Source: Candidatus Moranbacteria bacterium CG10_big_fil_rev_8_21_14_0_10_35_21
GTDB lineage: Bacteria; Patescibacteriota; Minisyncoccia; Moranbacterales; UBA2206
NCBI GenBank assembly: GCA_002773095.1
Contig: PFCG01000029.1
Location: forward strand, 1-53,991
DNA: 53,991 bases
Direction of reading: 5' to 3'
The notes below the pieces were generated by a model. It saw nothing but the letters and a program-made list of their open reading frames with translations. It did no database searches and was not told the origin of the DNA. Positions 1 through 10,145 of this stretch are shown here, in pieces. The stretch's first letter is position 1; every line of letters begins with the position of its first letter. The position numbers and the translations under genes are program-made.

Positions 1-43
1 TATACCAGAAAACGTTTCCAAGCTATTGGGCTATTACGTAGTA

Positions 44-72
44 TTGACAACTAGCCTTATTTATTGTATAGT
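44..72 (+). promoter_or_regulatory. sigma70-type promoter
   Basis: TTGACA (44-49), 17-nt spacer, TATAGT (67-72); followed at 182 by an ATG with an upstream AAGGAG Shine-Dalgarno. Confidence 0.65.
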
Positions 73-181
73 ATATTTATCCACATTAGCCTATTGGCAG
101 ATAGCCATTAATATGATACTATTCAACGTTGTTATTGATACGAATGTTTTTTAAAAACTTACTAAAAAGGAGTTACAAAAT

Positions 182-589
182 ATGAAACTTTTTTTTCGTC
201 TTATTGTTTTATGGCAGTATTTGTATTTTTGTCTTTGCAACCCTAATGAATACACTTATTTTTCTATTTTAAAGCGTGAGTTATGGCTTCCCATTTGGAG
301 TGGCCATGTTTCAGAAACGGTCGTAGAAATAATTTCAAGGATAGATTGTGAAAAGAATGTTGATAAGGTTGTTACATTTAAATCTATGGATCAGGAAAAT
401 AACTTTGATTATCTGAAGGTTTTTCTCAAAAGTTCAGCTAATCATATTCTGAGATGCCCCGTTTGCATCGAAAGGATTTGCATTCAGCTTAATACGCCTG
501 ATCCAATTGAAAAGTATTATCAGCGAAAACGAGGAATTGGAAAAAAAACTGAAACATCAAATGATAAAGAAGATTTAACTTTACATTAA
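182..589 (+). CDS. hypothetical protein, 135 aa
   Basis: Complete ORF with promoter and SD; no recognised family. Confidence 0.6.
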   Translation: MKLFFRLIVLWQYLYFCLCNPNEYTYFSILKRELWLPIWSGHVSETVVEIISRIDCEKNVDKVVTFKSMDQENNFDYLKVFLKSSANHILRCPVCIERICIQLNTPDPIEKYYQRKRGIGKKTETSNDKEDLTLH

Positions 590-603
590 AAATTAAAAAT
601 AAA

Positions 604-637
604 AGCGGTGGAACTTATCAAGTCCACCGCCTTTTTT
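604..637. terminator. bidirectional rho-independent terminator
   Basis: gcggtgga...tccaccgc hairpin with T-runs on both strands, between convergent ORFs. Confidence 0.75.
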
Positions 638-654
638 ATTTTCTAAAACATTTT

Positions 655-3087
655 TTACAAAACTGCAATAGCAGCTACTTTATCTCCAGTTTGCGGACGC
701 ATTACTCTCACACCTTGAGTAGCTCGTCCTAAAACCGAAATACTTTTCAGTGGAATGCGAATAATTTGTCCCTTTGACGAACTCAAAATCAAATCTCCTT
801 CAATATCATCCACATTCACGATAGCGGAACCAATCATTCTGCCGGTTTTGCTAGTAATGCTAGATGTTTTAATTCCAGAACCACCTCGATTTTGAATTTT
901 ATAAGCTTTTAGATCTGATCTTTTTCCATATCCGTTTTCCGTGATGACCAAAAGTTGATTACCTTTTTGATTTTTGAAAACCACATCCATTCCGACTACT
1001 TTGTCATCTTTTTTAAGTTTAATTCCACGCACACCTCCGGCTGTTCTTCCCATTGAGCGCACATCTTTTTCTCGGAAATGAATAGCTTGTCCACCAGAAG
1101 TCGCAATCACCACTTCGTCTTCTCCAGTAGTAGCTTCCACCCAGCGCAAAGCGTCTCCTTTTTGCAGTTTGATAGCCAGCAGTCCACTGCGACGAACATT
1201 TTCAAAATCTTCCAGTGAAGTTTTTTTGACCGTTCCCATTTCAGTCATCATCATCAGATATTTATAACTATCATCTTTATTGAAAGCGATAATCGCTGTC
1301 ACTGATTCTTCCTGACTGAGTTGAAGAAAATTAACCACTGATTGTCCTTTGGCAATTCTCGATGAAGCCGGAATTTCATAAGCCTTAGTTTGAAAAACTT
1401 TTCCGGAATTGGTGAAGAAAAGTAAATTGTCATGAGTCATCACACCCAAAACTTTTTTAATCACATCTTCTTCTTTAGTAGCGGCGCCAATCACACCTTT
1501 GCCTCCGCGTTTTTGCACACGATAAACAGCCGGATCCATTCTTTTAATGTAACCTTTTTCCGTGATAGTAATAATGGCTTCTTCATTAGGAATTAAATCT
1601 TCTTGCCTGAATTCTCCCACACCAGATTTAATAACCTTGGTTTTTCTTTCGTCTCCATATTTTTCTTTCATTTTTTGCAATTCATCTTTGACAATTCCCA
1701 AAATTTTCTTGGCGCTTTTCAAAATAGCTTCCAGTTCACTAATTAGTTTTAATTTTTCTGCTAATTCATCTTCAATTTTTTTTCTTTCCAATCCAGCTAG
1801 AGTTTGCAATCTCATTTCCAAAATCGCAGTGGTTTGTTTATCAGAAAGTTTGAATTTTTTCATTAAACTCACGTGAGCAATTTCTTTGGTAGCTGATTTT
1901 TTAATAGTGCTGATAATAGCATCAATATGATCCAAGGCTGTTTTTAGACCTTCTAAAATATGGGCCCGATCTTTAGCCTTATCCAAATCAAATTGAGTGC
2001 GACGAGTAACCACTATTTTACGATGTTCAATATAATGTTCTAGGATAGCTTTTAAATTTAAAACGGTCGGTTCAATTCCATCCACTAGCGCCAACATATT
2101 CACTCCGAAATTCTTTTGCAAATCGGTCATAGAATAAATTTTGTTCAACACTTTTTGCGGATAGGCGTCTTTTTTTAGATCAATCACAATTCTCACTCCG
2201 TCCTTATCCGATTCATCCCGAATGTCTTTGATGCCCAAAAGTTTTCCTTCTCGAACTAGGTCAGCCATTTTTTCAATCAGCACTGCTTTGTTAGTGGCAT
2301 ATGTCATTTCAGTTACAGTAATTTGAAAAGCACCAGCTTTGGTTTCCAAAATATCAGCCTTGGCTCGAGTTAGAATTTTTCCCCGCCCAGTCTTATAGGC
2401 TTCTAAAATATCCTTTTTATTATAAATAATGCCACCCGTTGGAAAGTCCGGTCCTTGAATAATATTCGCCAGTTCTTCTATGGTAGTTTCTGGATTTTCA
2501 ATTAAGGCGACAATACCCGCTACTAATTCATTAAGGTTATGAGGAGGAATATTGGTAGCCATTCCTACTGCGATTCCCATACTACCATTCAATAAAAGTT
2601 GTGGGAGATTAGCAGGAAGAACGGTTGGTTCTTGATGTTGCTCATCAAAATTAGGCACAAAATCAACCGTATTTTTTTCAATATCCAAAAGCATTTCGTC
2701 AGCAATAGACGCTAATTTAGCCTCAGTATAACGATAAGCGGCTGCTCGATCACCATCCATTGAACCAAAATTTCCCTGACCTCTAACTAGTGGATAACGC
2801 AGGGAAAAATCTTGGGCTAAGCGCACCATTGAATCATACACCGCTACATCGCCGTGTGGATGATATTTTCCTAAAACTTCTCCCACTACTGTAGCGGATT
2901 TACGAAATTTGGCACTGGATCTTAGACCGCTACTCCACATAGAATAGAGAATTCTTCGGTGAACTGGCTTCAAACCATCTCGCACATCCGGAAGCGCTCG
3001 CGAAACAATAACACTCATGGCATAATCCAAATAGGATTGTTGCACTTCTTCTACTATTTCTCTTGGCTCAATATTACCTATGTTCAT
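655..3087 (-). CDS. gyrA: DNA gyrase subunit A
   Basis: [38 protein letters not shown] active-site region and C-terminal beta-pinwheel repeats. Confidence 0.97.
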   Translation of the reverse strand: MNIGNIEPREIVEEVQQSYLDYAMSVIVSRALPDVRDGLKPVHRRILYSMWSSGLRSSAKFRKSATVVGEVLGKYHPHGDVAVYDSMVRLAQDFSLRYPLVRGQGNFGSMDGDRAAAYRYTEAKLASIADEMLLDIEKNTVDFVPNFDEQHQEPTVLPANLPQLLLNGSMGIAVGMATNIPPHNLNELVAGIVALIENPETTIEELANIIQGPDFPTGGIIYNKKDILEAYKTGRGKILTRAKADILETKAGAFQITVTEMTYATNKAVLIEKMADLVREGKLLGIKDIRDESDKDGVRIVIDLKKDAYPQKVLNKIYSMTDLQKNFGVNMLALVDGIEPTVLNLKAILEHYIEHRKIVVTRRTQFDLDKAKDRAHILEGLKTALDHIDAIISTIKKSATKEIAHVSLMKKFKLSDKQTTAILEMRLQTLAGLERKKIEDELAEKLKLISELEAILKSAKKILGIVKDELQKMKEKYGDERKTKVIKSGVGEFRQEDLIPNEEAIITITEKGYIKRMDPAVYRVQKRGGKGVIGAATKEEDVIKKVLGVMTHDNLLFFTNSGKVFQTKAYEIPASSRIAKGQSVVNFLQLSQEESVTAIIAFNKDDSYKYLMMMTEMGTVKKTSLEDFENVRRSGLLAIKLQKGDALRWVEATTGEDEVVIATSGGQAIHFREKDVRSMGRTAGGVRGIKLKKDDKVVGMDVVFKNQKGNQLLVITENGYGKRSDLKAYKIQNRGGSGIKTSSITSKTGRMIGSAIVNVDDIEGDLILSSSKGQIIRIPLKSISVLGRATQGVRVMRPQTGDKVAAIAVL

Positions 3088-3117
3088 TTTTTTATTGAAA
3101 AATTTAAATAATTTTGA

Positions 3118-3393
3118 CTACTTATTTTTTTGGTTCAGCTCTTCACTTAAATTATTCCCCATATTTTTGCTGATGCTTTGAGTTATATCGTCCACTTGTT
3201 TTTGATTGCTTATTTCCATTAAGATATTGTTTTCTTCAGTTTTCTTTCTAGAATTATCTCGATCAGCTTTCAAAGAAAAAAACCAAATCAGTAACACGAA
3301 AATCATAGAAATGGTTACCAATGCCCAAACATAACGCAAACGGATGTGTTCCGGTTTTTGTCTTATTTCTTCAATTTTACTTTCAAAGTCCAT
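3118..3393 (-). CDS. small single-TM protein, function unknown
   Basis: ORF with one central TM segment (YVWALVTISMIFVLLIWFF). Confidence 0.6.
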   Translation of the reverse strand: MDFESKIEEIRQKPEHIRLRYVWALVTISMIFVLLIWFFSLKADRDNSRKKTEENNILMEISNQKQVDDITQSISKNMGNNLSEELNQKNK

Positions 3394-3398
3394 TATAG

Positions 3399-4064
3399 TT
3401 ACGCTTTATCGGTGGCCATCAGAAGCACTTCCATATTTTTTTCTTCAATATCTTTCTTTTTGAAATTAATTTTGGAAACTTTTTCTCGTGGGCAGTTTCC
3501 CATTTCTGAACAGAATTTTTTTTCACTTTCAATATCCAACTTTAACCCTTCGGTTTTGTAATGAATGGGTATAATAATTTTTGGTTCAATTTTTTTTACA
3601 ATTTCCACTGCTTTTTTGCCATCAATAGTAAATTTTCCCCCGACTGGAATCATCAGAATATCTACTCCATCAATTTCATCCAATTGTTTTTCGTCTAAAT
3701 CTGTTCCCAAATCTCCCAGATGACAAACTCTAATCCCTTCAGCTTCAATTGAAAAAATGGTGTTATGACCACGTTCTTTTCCTTCTTGAGCATCATGGAA
3801 TGAATCAATACCAACGATATTTACTCCCTTGGCTGAATATTCTCCTGGAATATCAAAAACTACCGGCTCTCCCTTTAGAGCTGAGGCATTATTATGATCA
3901 TGGTGATCGTGGCTAATTAAGACAATATCCGCCTGTCCTTGGGGAGGACGTAATCCGGTTTCTTTATCAAAAGGATCAAAAAAAATACCTACTTCTCCTT
4001 GACCTCTGCCTTCCGGTCGGGTAGTTATTTTAAAACAAGAATGTCCGTAATATTGTATATTCAT
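3399..4064 (-). CDS. MBL-fold metal-dependent hydrolase
   Basis: MNIQYYGHSCFKI start, ISHDHHDHNN metal-binding motif, GDLGTDL, PIHYKT. Confidence 0.85.
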   Translation of the reverse strand: MNIQYYGHSCFKITTRPEGRGQGEVGIFFDPFDKETGLRPPQGQADIVLISHDHHDHNNASALKGEPVVFDIPGEYSAKGVNIVGIDSFHDAQEGKERGHNTIFSIEAEGIRVCHLGDLGTDLDEKQLDEIDGVDILMIPVGGKFTIDGKKAVEIVKKIEPKIIIPIHYKTEGLKLDIESEKKFCSEMGNCPREKVSKINFKKKDIEEKNMEVLLMATDKA

Positions 4065-4272
4065 AAATTAAAAAGTTATGTTTTTATTGGTTTATAGAGA
4101 AATATTATCATAAAATTATTTTTCTGTCGAGCCCTTTTCAGAAAAAAAATTTTGACAATAATTACCTAAAACAGTATAATTAAAAATATAAATAACTCGA
4201 TTTTTAGCGGAAAAAACAATTAAAAAATTATTTTTTATAATTTTTTTTAATAATAAAAATAATAATAAAACT

Positions 4273-5451
4273 ATGTCTATACAATCAGGAGTTGGTTTTT
4301 CTTCCGATGCCGATGCAAAAAAAGCTGGTGGTGACGCTTGTCAAAAAGCGATTGAAAAATTGAAAGCACCAAAACTAATAATTGTTTTTTCGTCTGTGAG
4401 ATATGATCAAAAAGAATTGCTTGATGGAGTACGTTCGATATCTAAAGAAACGCCATTAATTGGATGCAGTGATGCGGGAGAAATTACTGGAGAAGGGCCA
4501 ACTAAGGGTGGCGTAGCAGTTATGGCTCTGAAATCAGATAGTATTGATTTTGTTATTGGAAAAGGAGGAGAAGTAGAGGGAAAAACCAAAGAAGCGGGAG
4601 CAGCTCTCGTTAGGGACATTATGTCTAGAGCTAAAGATAAAGTGAAGTGTTATATTATGCTTACAGATGTTCTAAAAGGCAATGGAGCGGAAATTGTTCG
4701 AGGATTGCAAGATGTGGCTGGAAAAGATGCTTTGATTTTTGGAGGAGCAGCGGGAGATGATTTTAAATTTAAAGAAACTTTTGTTTATTATAATGATACT
4801 GTTTTATCCTCTTCACTTGTGGGAGTTGGACTAGTGGGTGATTTTTCAATCGGATTAGGAGTAAGGCATGGATGGATTCCAATTGGTGCTCCAAAGACAG
4901 TAACCAAATCACATGGGGCGGTGGTTGAGGAGATTGATGGGAAGCCAGCAGTGAGTATTTATGAAGAATATTTTGGGAAAAAAGATGAAGATCTGCGAAA
5001 AGAGCCACTAGCCATAATGGCCATTACATATCCTCTAGGAATGACTGTTGAGGGTAGCACAGAATTTCTCATTAGAGATCCAATTTCGGTAGATGAAAAA
5101 GGAGCCATAACTTGTGCAGCAGAAATGCCAGAAGGCGCAACGGTTCGTTTAATGATTGGAAGTAAAGATGAAGCTATTATCGCCGCTAAAGATGCTGCTC
5201 AAAAAGCACTGGATCAACTTCAAGGAAAAACTCCAAAAGCTATTATATTGTTTAACTGTATCGCAAGAAGTAAATTATTTGGAGAGCATGCTAAGGACGA
5301 AATTGATGCTATTCAGTCTGTTTTAGGGAAAGAAGTGCCATTAATTGGGTTCTATACATATGGAGAGCAAGCTCCAATTGGAGGAGATCCTAATACTGCT
5401 TTTTCTTGTTTTCACAATGAAACAGCAGTTATTGTTGCTTTGGGAGAATGA
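4273..5451 (+). CDS. FIST N/C domain sensory protein
   Basis: FSSVRYDQKELLDGV...LIGCSDAGEI, FGGAAGDDFKF, LIGFYTYGEQAPIGG. Confidence 0.82.
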   Translation: MSIQSGVGFSSDADAKKAGGDACQKAIEKLKAPKLIIVFSSVRYDQKELLDGVRSISKETPLIGCSDAGEITGEGPTKGGVAVMALKSDSIDFVIGKGGEVEGKTKEAGAALVRDIMSRAKDKVKCYIMLTDVLKGNGAEIVRGLQDVAGKDALIFGGAAGDDFKFKETFVYYNDTVLSSSLVGVGLVGDFSIGLGVRHGWIPIGAPKTVTKSHGAVVEEIDGKPAVSIYEEYFGKKDEDLRKEPLAIMAITYPLGMTVEGSTEFLIRDPISVDEKGAITCAAEMPEGATVRLMIGSKDEAIIAAKDAAQKALDQLQGKTPKAIILFNCIARSKLFGEHAKDEIDAIQSVLGKEVPLIGFYTYGEQAPIGGDPNTAFSCFHNETAVIVALGE

Positions 5452-5491
5452 AATTTTCTCGCTAATTTAAAATAGAAATTTTTTATTACAT

Positions 5492-6910
5492 ATGATTATT
5501 TTAATAAGTAGTTTACTGTCATTTATTGCAATAGGCATTCTTTATTTTTTGCATTTCTCTCATTCAACTCTTGGGGAAAATGTTATTTTCGGTGTCACGC
5601 TATTTGTTTTGGTTGTTTTACAAGCTATTAGTTTTTTGAGAAAAGAAAATAAGTTGAAAAAAGGATCTGAAAAAACGACAGAAGAGCTGGTTAGATTAGA
5701 TGACGCAGCAAAATTATTAATCAGACGCGATTGGGAATTAAATTCAGTTAACCAGAAGCTAGATACTAAAGTAGACGAATTGAAAAAAGGTGAAGAATCT
5801 CTTCGAGAGGCTTATGCTGAAATAGAGGAAGAACAATTGAAAACAGTAGCTATTCTTTCTAATTTAACAGACCCAATTATTGTTTTAGATGATCATGATT
5901 GTGTAAAGTTTTTTAATAACGCCGCTAGAGATATACTGGGCTTAAGTTTTTCTGATATAAAAACTAAAATTTCAAATAAAAATAACTTTAGCCTAGAAAA
6001 TTTCAAAAGAATTATTAAAAAAGATTTTGTTTTTAAAATTATAGAAGAATCCAAAGACAGCAAAGGAATGGAAGAAGAGATAGAATTAACAAATACTAAC
6101 CCAAATAAAACTTTTAAAGTGATTACAGAAACGGTACTTGATCAAAAAGGAGAAAACTTGGGTATGATGAAGATTTTTTATGATTTGACTAGAGAAAAAA
6201 TGGTTGATAGAATGAAATCAGAGTTTATTTCAGTTGCAGCTCATCAATTCAGAACTCCGCTTTCTGCGATTAAGTGGGTCATTCAAATGATATTGGATGA
6301 GGACGCTGGAAAATTAAACCAAGATCAGAGAAAACTTTTAGAAAAAGGATTTGAAAGTAATGAGAGAATGATAACCTTGGTTAATGATCTTCTAGATGTT
6401 TCTAGAATTGAGGAAGGACAGTTTAATTATAATTTCAGAGAGCAGTGTCTGCTGGAAATTATAAATGGAGTAGTTAACAAAATGGCAGAGGAAATTAGAT
6501 ATAGACATCTTGAAGTAAAAATAGACGCACCAAAAGGTTTACCAAAATTGCGGATAGATAAAGAAAAAATAGAAATAGCTATTCAAAATTTATTAGATAA
6601 TGCTGTAAAATATAGCCTTGAAAATGGGATAATAAACATAAAGGTTTCAATGGAAGGAGAAAACTTTGTTAAGGTTTCAATCAAGGACAATGGAGTGGGA
6701 GTCCCAAAAGAAAGTAAACATAAGTTATTCACAAAATTTTATCGAGCCACTAATGTAGTAAAATTAGAAACGGATGGGACTGGCTTAGGATTGTTTATAA
6801 CAAAAAATATTATTGAGCGACATGGCGGAAAAATATTTATTGAAAGCGAGGAAGGCAATGGCACAGAAGTTGTGTTCACACTAATGATAACTAACCCAGC
6901 TAATATTTAA
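5492..6910 (+). CDS. PAS-domain sensor histidine kinase
   Basis: Two N-terminal TMs, coiled coil, PAS, H-box AAHQFRTPLSAIKW, N-box NLLDNAVKYS, G-box GTGLGLFITKNI. Confidence 0.94.
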   Translation: MIILISSLLSFIAIGILYFLHFSHSTLGENVIFGVTLFVLVVLQAISFLRKENKLKKGSEKTTEELVRLDDAAKLLIRRDWELNSVNQKLDTKVDELKKGEESLREAYAEIEEEQLKTVAILSNLTDPIIVLDDHDCVKFFNNAARDILGLSFSDIKTKISNKNNFSLENFKRIIKKDFVFKIIEESKDSKGMEEEIELTNTNPNKTFKVITETVLDQKGENLGMMKIFYDLTREKMVDRMKSEFISVAAHQFRTPLSAIKWVIQMILDEDAGKLNQDQRKLLEKGFESNERMITLVNDLLDVSRIEEGQFNYNFREQCLLEIINGVVNKMAEEIRYRHLEVKIDAPKGLPKLRIDKEKIEIAIQNLLDNAVKYSLENGIINIKVSMEGENFVKVSIKDNGVGVPKESKHKLFTKFYRATNVVKLETDGTGLGLFITKNIIERHGGKIFIESEEGNGTEVVFTLMITNPANI

Positions 6911-6921
6911 AAATAAAAAAG

Positions 6922-7761
6922 ATGAAAAAAATAAAAATATTAATCATTGAAGATGAACTAATTTTGGCAGAAGTTTTGGAAAAGAAATTAAAGCAAGAGG
7001 GTTATGAAATTGCAGTTGCTCATGATGGTCAGGAAGGTTTTGAAAAAATAAAAAGTTTTGTCCCTGGCCTTATTCTTTTGGACATCGTTATGCCAAAAAT
7101 GGACGGTTATGAGGTTTTGGAAAAATTACGAGAAGAAAAAATATCCATTCCTGCCATTATTATTTCTAATTCCGGCCAACCAGTAGAAATTGATCGAACT
7201 AAAAAATTGGGCGCCGTTGATCATTTGATCAAAACCCAATTTGATCCCGCCGAAGTAATTGAAAAAGTCAATAATTATATAAGCCAGATGTCTAAGGAAA
7301 TTCCCAGGGAGGCTCCTACCGAAAAACCAAAGAAAGTTTCTAATGAAACCGTAGATGCGAAAGCTAAGACCACCACTCCAGACAATGCCCTCGCCTCTAT
7401 TTTACTAGTAGAAGATGATCCGTTTTTGCGTAATATCTGTGCTAGAAAATTAGTTAAAGAAAATTTTGAAGTTCGTGAAGCTATGGACGGAGAACAGGCT
7501 CTACGTATGATTCAAAAAGCTATTCCCGATATTATTCTTCTGGATTTAATTTTGCCATCCATTGATGGTTTTGAAGTTTTAACCAAAATTCGTGCTGACA
7601 AAAACAAAGCTCTTGCGGAAACACCAGTGATTATTCTTTCTAATCTTGGTCAAGATGAAGAAATTCAAAGAGGTTTAAGTTTGGGCGCCAATAGTTTTAT
7701 GGTTAAAGCCAACTCCACCACAGGAGAAATTGTGGAAAAGGTTAAAAAGACTATTTTATAA
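6922..7761 (+). CDS. response regulator with two receiver domains
   Basis: IIEDELILAEVL...LLDIVMPKMDGYEVL and LVEDDPFLRNI...LLDLILPSIDGFEVL; no DNA-binding output domain. Confidence 0.93.
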   Translation: MKKIKILIIEDELILAEVLEKKLKQEGYEIAVAHDGQEGFEKIKSFVPGLILLDIVMPKMDGYEVLEKLREEKISIPAIIISNSGQPVEIDRTKKLGAVDHLIKTQFDPAEVIEKVNNYISQMSKEIPREAPTEKPKKVSNETVDAKAKTTTPDNALASILLVEDDPFLRNICARKLVKENFEVREAMDGEQALRMIQKAIPDIILLDLILPSIDGFEVLTKIRADKNKALAETPVIILSNLGQDEEIQRGLSLGANSFMVKANSTTGEIVEKVKKTIL

Positions 7762-7810
7762 AAATAACTTGCCAAATTTTTAGAAACAAGGTAGACTGCT
7801 TTTAAGGTTA

Positions 7811-7889
7811 ATTATTAAGAAAATTAAATATCGGATGCTTTAATCCGAAATATCGAATTACTTAATAATTTCCCGCTGGGAATTTTTTT
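7811..7889 (+). promoter_or_regulatory. structured intergenic segment ending in a terminator-like hairpin, upstream of the S1 gene
   Basis: attattaag (7811-7819)/cttaataat (7861-7869) enclosing atcgga...tccgaa; then tccc-gct-ggga and a T-run. Confidence 0.5.
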
Positions 7890-7939
7890 GTTTTATAATC
7901 AATAATAATTAAAAGGCTTAACTAAGCCAAAAATATACT

Positions 7940-9259
7940 ATGAGTGATAATATTTATGATAAATTAGCTGACGAGGTAGATAAAATAGATAAAAAAAGTG
8001 TTAAACAGTCAGATGATATGAATGACACTTCGGAAAAGCCATCTGTCATGGCCGCTTTGCTCTCAGAAAATCAGACTTCTCTTCCAGCAGTAGGTGATAG
8101 TATTATTGGAGAAATAATTGATATTGCTGCTAATTCAGTTTTTGTAGGTATTGATCCTTTCGGAACTGGAATTGTTTTGGGCAAGGAAATTAAAGATGGA
8201 ATGGGAACTGGAAAATTGAAAATAGGGGACAAAATTTCTGCCGTTGTGATTGACCAAGAAAATGATGAAGGTTTTATTGAACTTTCTATTCGAGAAGCTT
8301 CTTATGAGAAAGCCTGGGATAATTTGGAAGATAAGCGTGATTCTGAAGAAAAAGTATTTACTAAAGTTCTAAGCGCCAACAAAGGAGGTCTTTTAATTGA
8401 ATTGAATGGAATTTCCGGATTTTTACCAGTTTCTCAATTATCCAGCAAAAATTATCCTCGCGTAGAAGACGGAGATAAAAATAAAATATTTGCTATCTTG
8501 AAAAAACTAGTTGGGCAAGAATTGGAAGTGAGAATCTTGGATGCCGATCGAGAAACTGAAAAATTAATCGTCAGTGAAAAAGCGGCTCAAAAAGAAAAAG
8601 ATCGAGAAACAGTTTCCAGTTTAAAAATTGGAGATGTAGTAGAGGGAGAAATTAGTGGAGTAGTTGATTTCGGAGCTTTCATTAAGTTTGTGGCTCCTGG
8701 TAAAGACCCAGCTAAGGTAGCGGATGATAAAAAGCTAGAAGGCTTAGTACATATTTCCGAACTAGCTTGGCAACTAATCGAAAATCCTCGCGATGTGGTT
8801 AAGGTTGGCAGTAAAGTAAAAGCCAAAATAATTGCCATCGATGATTACAAAATTTCTCTTTCTATCCGAGCTTTGGAAAAAGACCCTTGGAGTGAAGTTG
8901 ATAAAAAATACAAAGTAGGAGACATCGTAGATGGTACTGCTCACAAAATAAATCGCTTTGGAATTTTCGTTTACTTAGATCAGGATATTCATGGTCTAGC
9001 TCATATTAGCGAAATGGCTGAAGTTTATCCTGGAAAAAATCTAGATGAGTTGGTTAAAGCCGGAGAAAAATATTTATGGAAAATTCTTTCCGTTGAACCA
9101 GCTACTCATCGTATGGGATTGGTTCTGGCTAAGAAAGGTGATAAAAGCGCGCCAGCTAAAAAAGAAAAGGCAGTGAAGGAAGAAAAAGCCACTGAGAAAA
9201 AAGCTGAAAAGAAACCCAAAAAAGTATCCAAGAAAAAAGTAGAGAAAGAAAAAGAATAA
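7940..9259 (+). CDS. rpsA: S1-domain RNA-binding protein (ribosomal protein S1-like)
   Basis: Four S1-like repeats (GDVVEGEISGVVDFGAFIKF...GLVHISELAW; GDIVDGTAHKINRFGIFVYL...GLAHISEMAE) and a lysine-rich tail. Confidence 0.88.
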   Translation: MSDNIYDKLADEVDKIDKKSVKQSDDMNDTSEKPSVMAALLSENQTSLPAVGDSIIGEIIDIAANSVFVGIDPFGTGIVLGKEIKDGMGTGKLKIGDKISAVVIDQENDEGFIELSIREASYEKAWDNLEDKRDSEEKVFTKVLSANKGGLLIELNGISGFLPVSQLSSKNYPRVEDGDKNKIFAILKKLVGQELEVRILDADRETEKLIVSEKAAQKEKDRETVSSLKIGDVVEGEISGVVDFGAFIKFVAPGKDPAKVADDKKLEGLVHISELAWQLIENPRDVVKVGSKVKAKIIAIDDYKISLSIRALEKDPWSEVDKKYKVGDIVDGTAHKINRFGIFVYLDQDIHGLAHISEMAEVYPGKNLDELVKAGEKYLWKILSVEPATHRMGLVLAKKGDKSAPAKKEKAVKEEKATEKKAEKKPKKVSKKKVEKEKE

Positions 9260-9272
9260 TCACTTAGCTTAT

Positions 9273-9306
9273 AAAAAATACTCCAGCGCTTTGCTGGAGT
9301 ATTTTA
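9273..9306 (+). terminator. rho-independent terminator after the S1 gene
   Basis: aaatactccagc-gctt-tgctggagtatttta hairpin. Confidence 0.75.
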
Positions 9307-9322
9307 TTATATCCAAAAAATT

Positions 9323-9503
9323 TCAGCCTTACGAAAGACTCAGGAACAAATTCAGCTGAAACGAGCGTTAAAAAAAACTCCTCACCAATTCAGCCATGGG
9401 CTGACTAGGAGTTTTAGCGAGTGAGGCTTTGAATTTGTCTGAGACTGAGTCCGGCTGACAGTTTTCTTTGCAACTTTCTTTTGCTACCAAAAGAAAGTTG
9501 AGA
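9323..9503. repeat. composite palindromic repeat, copy A
   Basis: Extensive similarity to 46315-46509; nested inverted repeats plus 3' hairpin caactttcttttg/caaaagaaagttg (9471-9500). Confidence 0.8.
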
Positions 9504-9569
9504 AGAGATTGATTAATTGCCGAATATAAGCTAAATTACATATAATAATCATAGCAAAATAAGCTCTAT

Positions 9570-10145
9570 ATGAAAAACTCTAATATTTTTATTATTTCTG
9601 GACCTTCTGGGGTTGGAGAAGATTCTATTATCAATGGTCTTACTAAATACTTTCCTATTGAAAAAATAGTCACCACTTCTACCCGTCCAATGCGCTCCAG
9701 AGAATCCCAAAGCAATCCTTACTATTTTATAGATAAGCAAGAATTTGAAACCAGAAGAGAGAAGGGGGATTTTATTGAATGGGCAGAACAATATAATGGT
9801 CAGCTGTATGGCGTAACCAAACAGGAGATTGAGCGAGTGAAATCCGTCAGCCGACGGACCGATAAAATCGGCACCTGGAAAATAGAATGGAAAGGGGTCA
9901 TTACTGCTAAAAAACTTTTTCCGGAAATTCCGGCTATTTTTATTACCATTCCAGATTTGAAAATCTTGGAAGAGCGCATCCGTCGCCGAGATAATATTAA
10001 CGAAGCCTATATTAAAGAACGTATGGCCTATACTCAAGAATGGATGAAACATGCTGATGTTTATGATTACACAGTGGTGAATGAAGAAGGAAAATTGGAT
10101 GAAGCGATTAAAAAAGTGGCAGAAATTATTAGGAAATATATTTAA
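9570..10145 (+). CDS. gmk: guanylate kinase-like protein (P-loop Lys replaced by Glu)
   Basis: ISGPSGVGEDSII, TTSTRP.RSRE, YYFIDKQEF, FIEWAEQYNGQLYGV, WKIEWKGV. Confidence 0.8.
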   Translation: MKNSNIFIISGPSGVGEDSIINGLTKYFPIEKIVTTSTRPMRSRESQSNPYYFIDKQEFETRREKGDFIEWAEQYNGQLYGVTKQEIERVKSVSRRTDKIGTWKIEWKGVITAKKLFPEIPAIFITIPDLKILEERIRRRDNINEAYIKERMAYTQEWMKHADVYDYTVVNEEGKLDEAIKKVAEIIRKYI

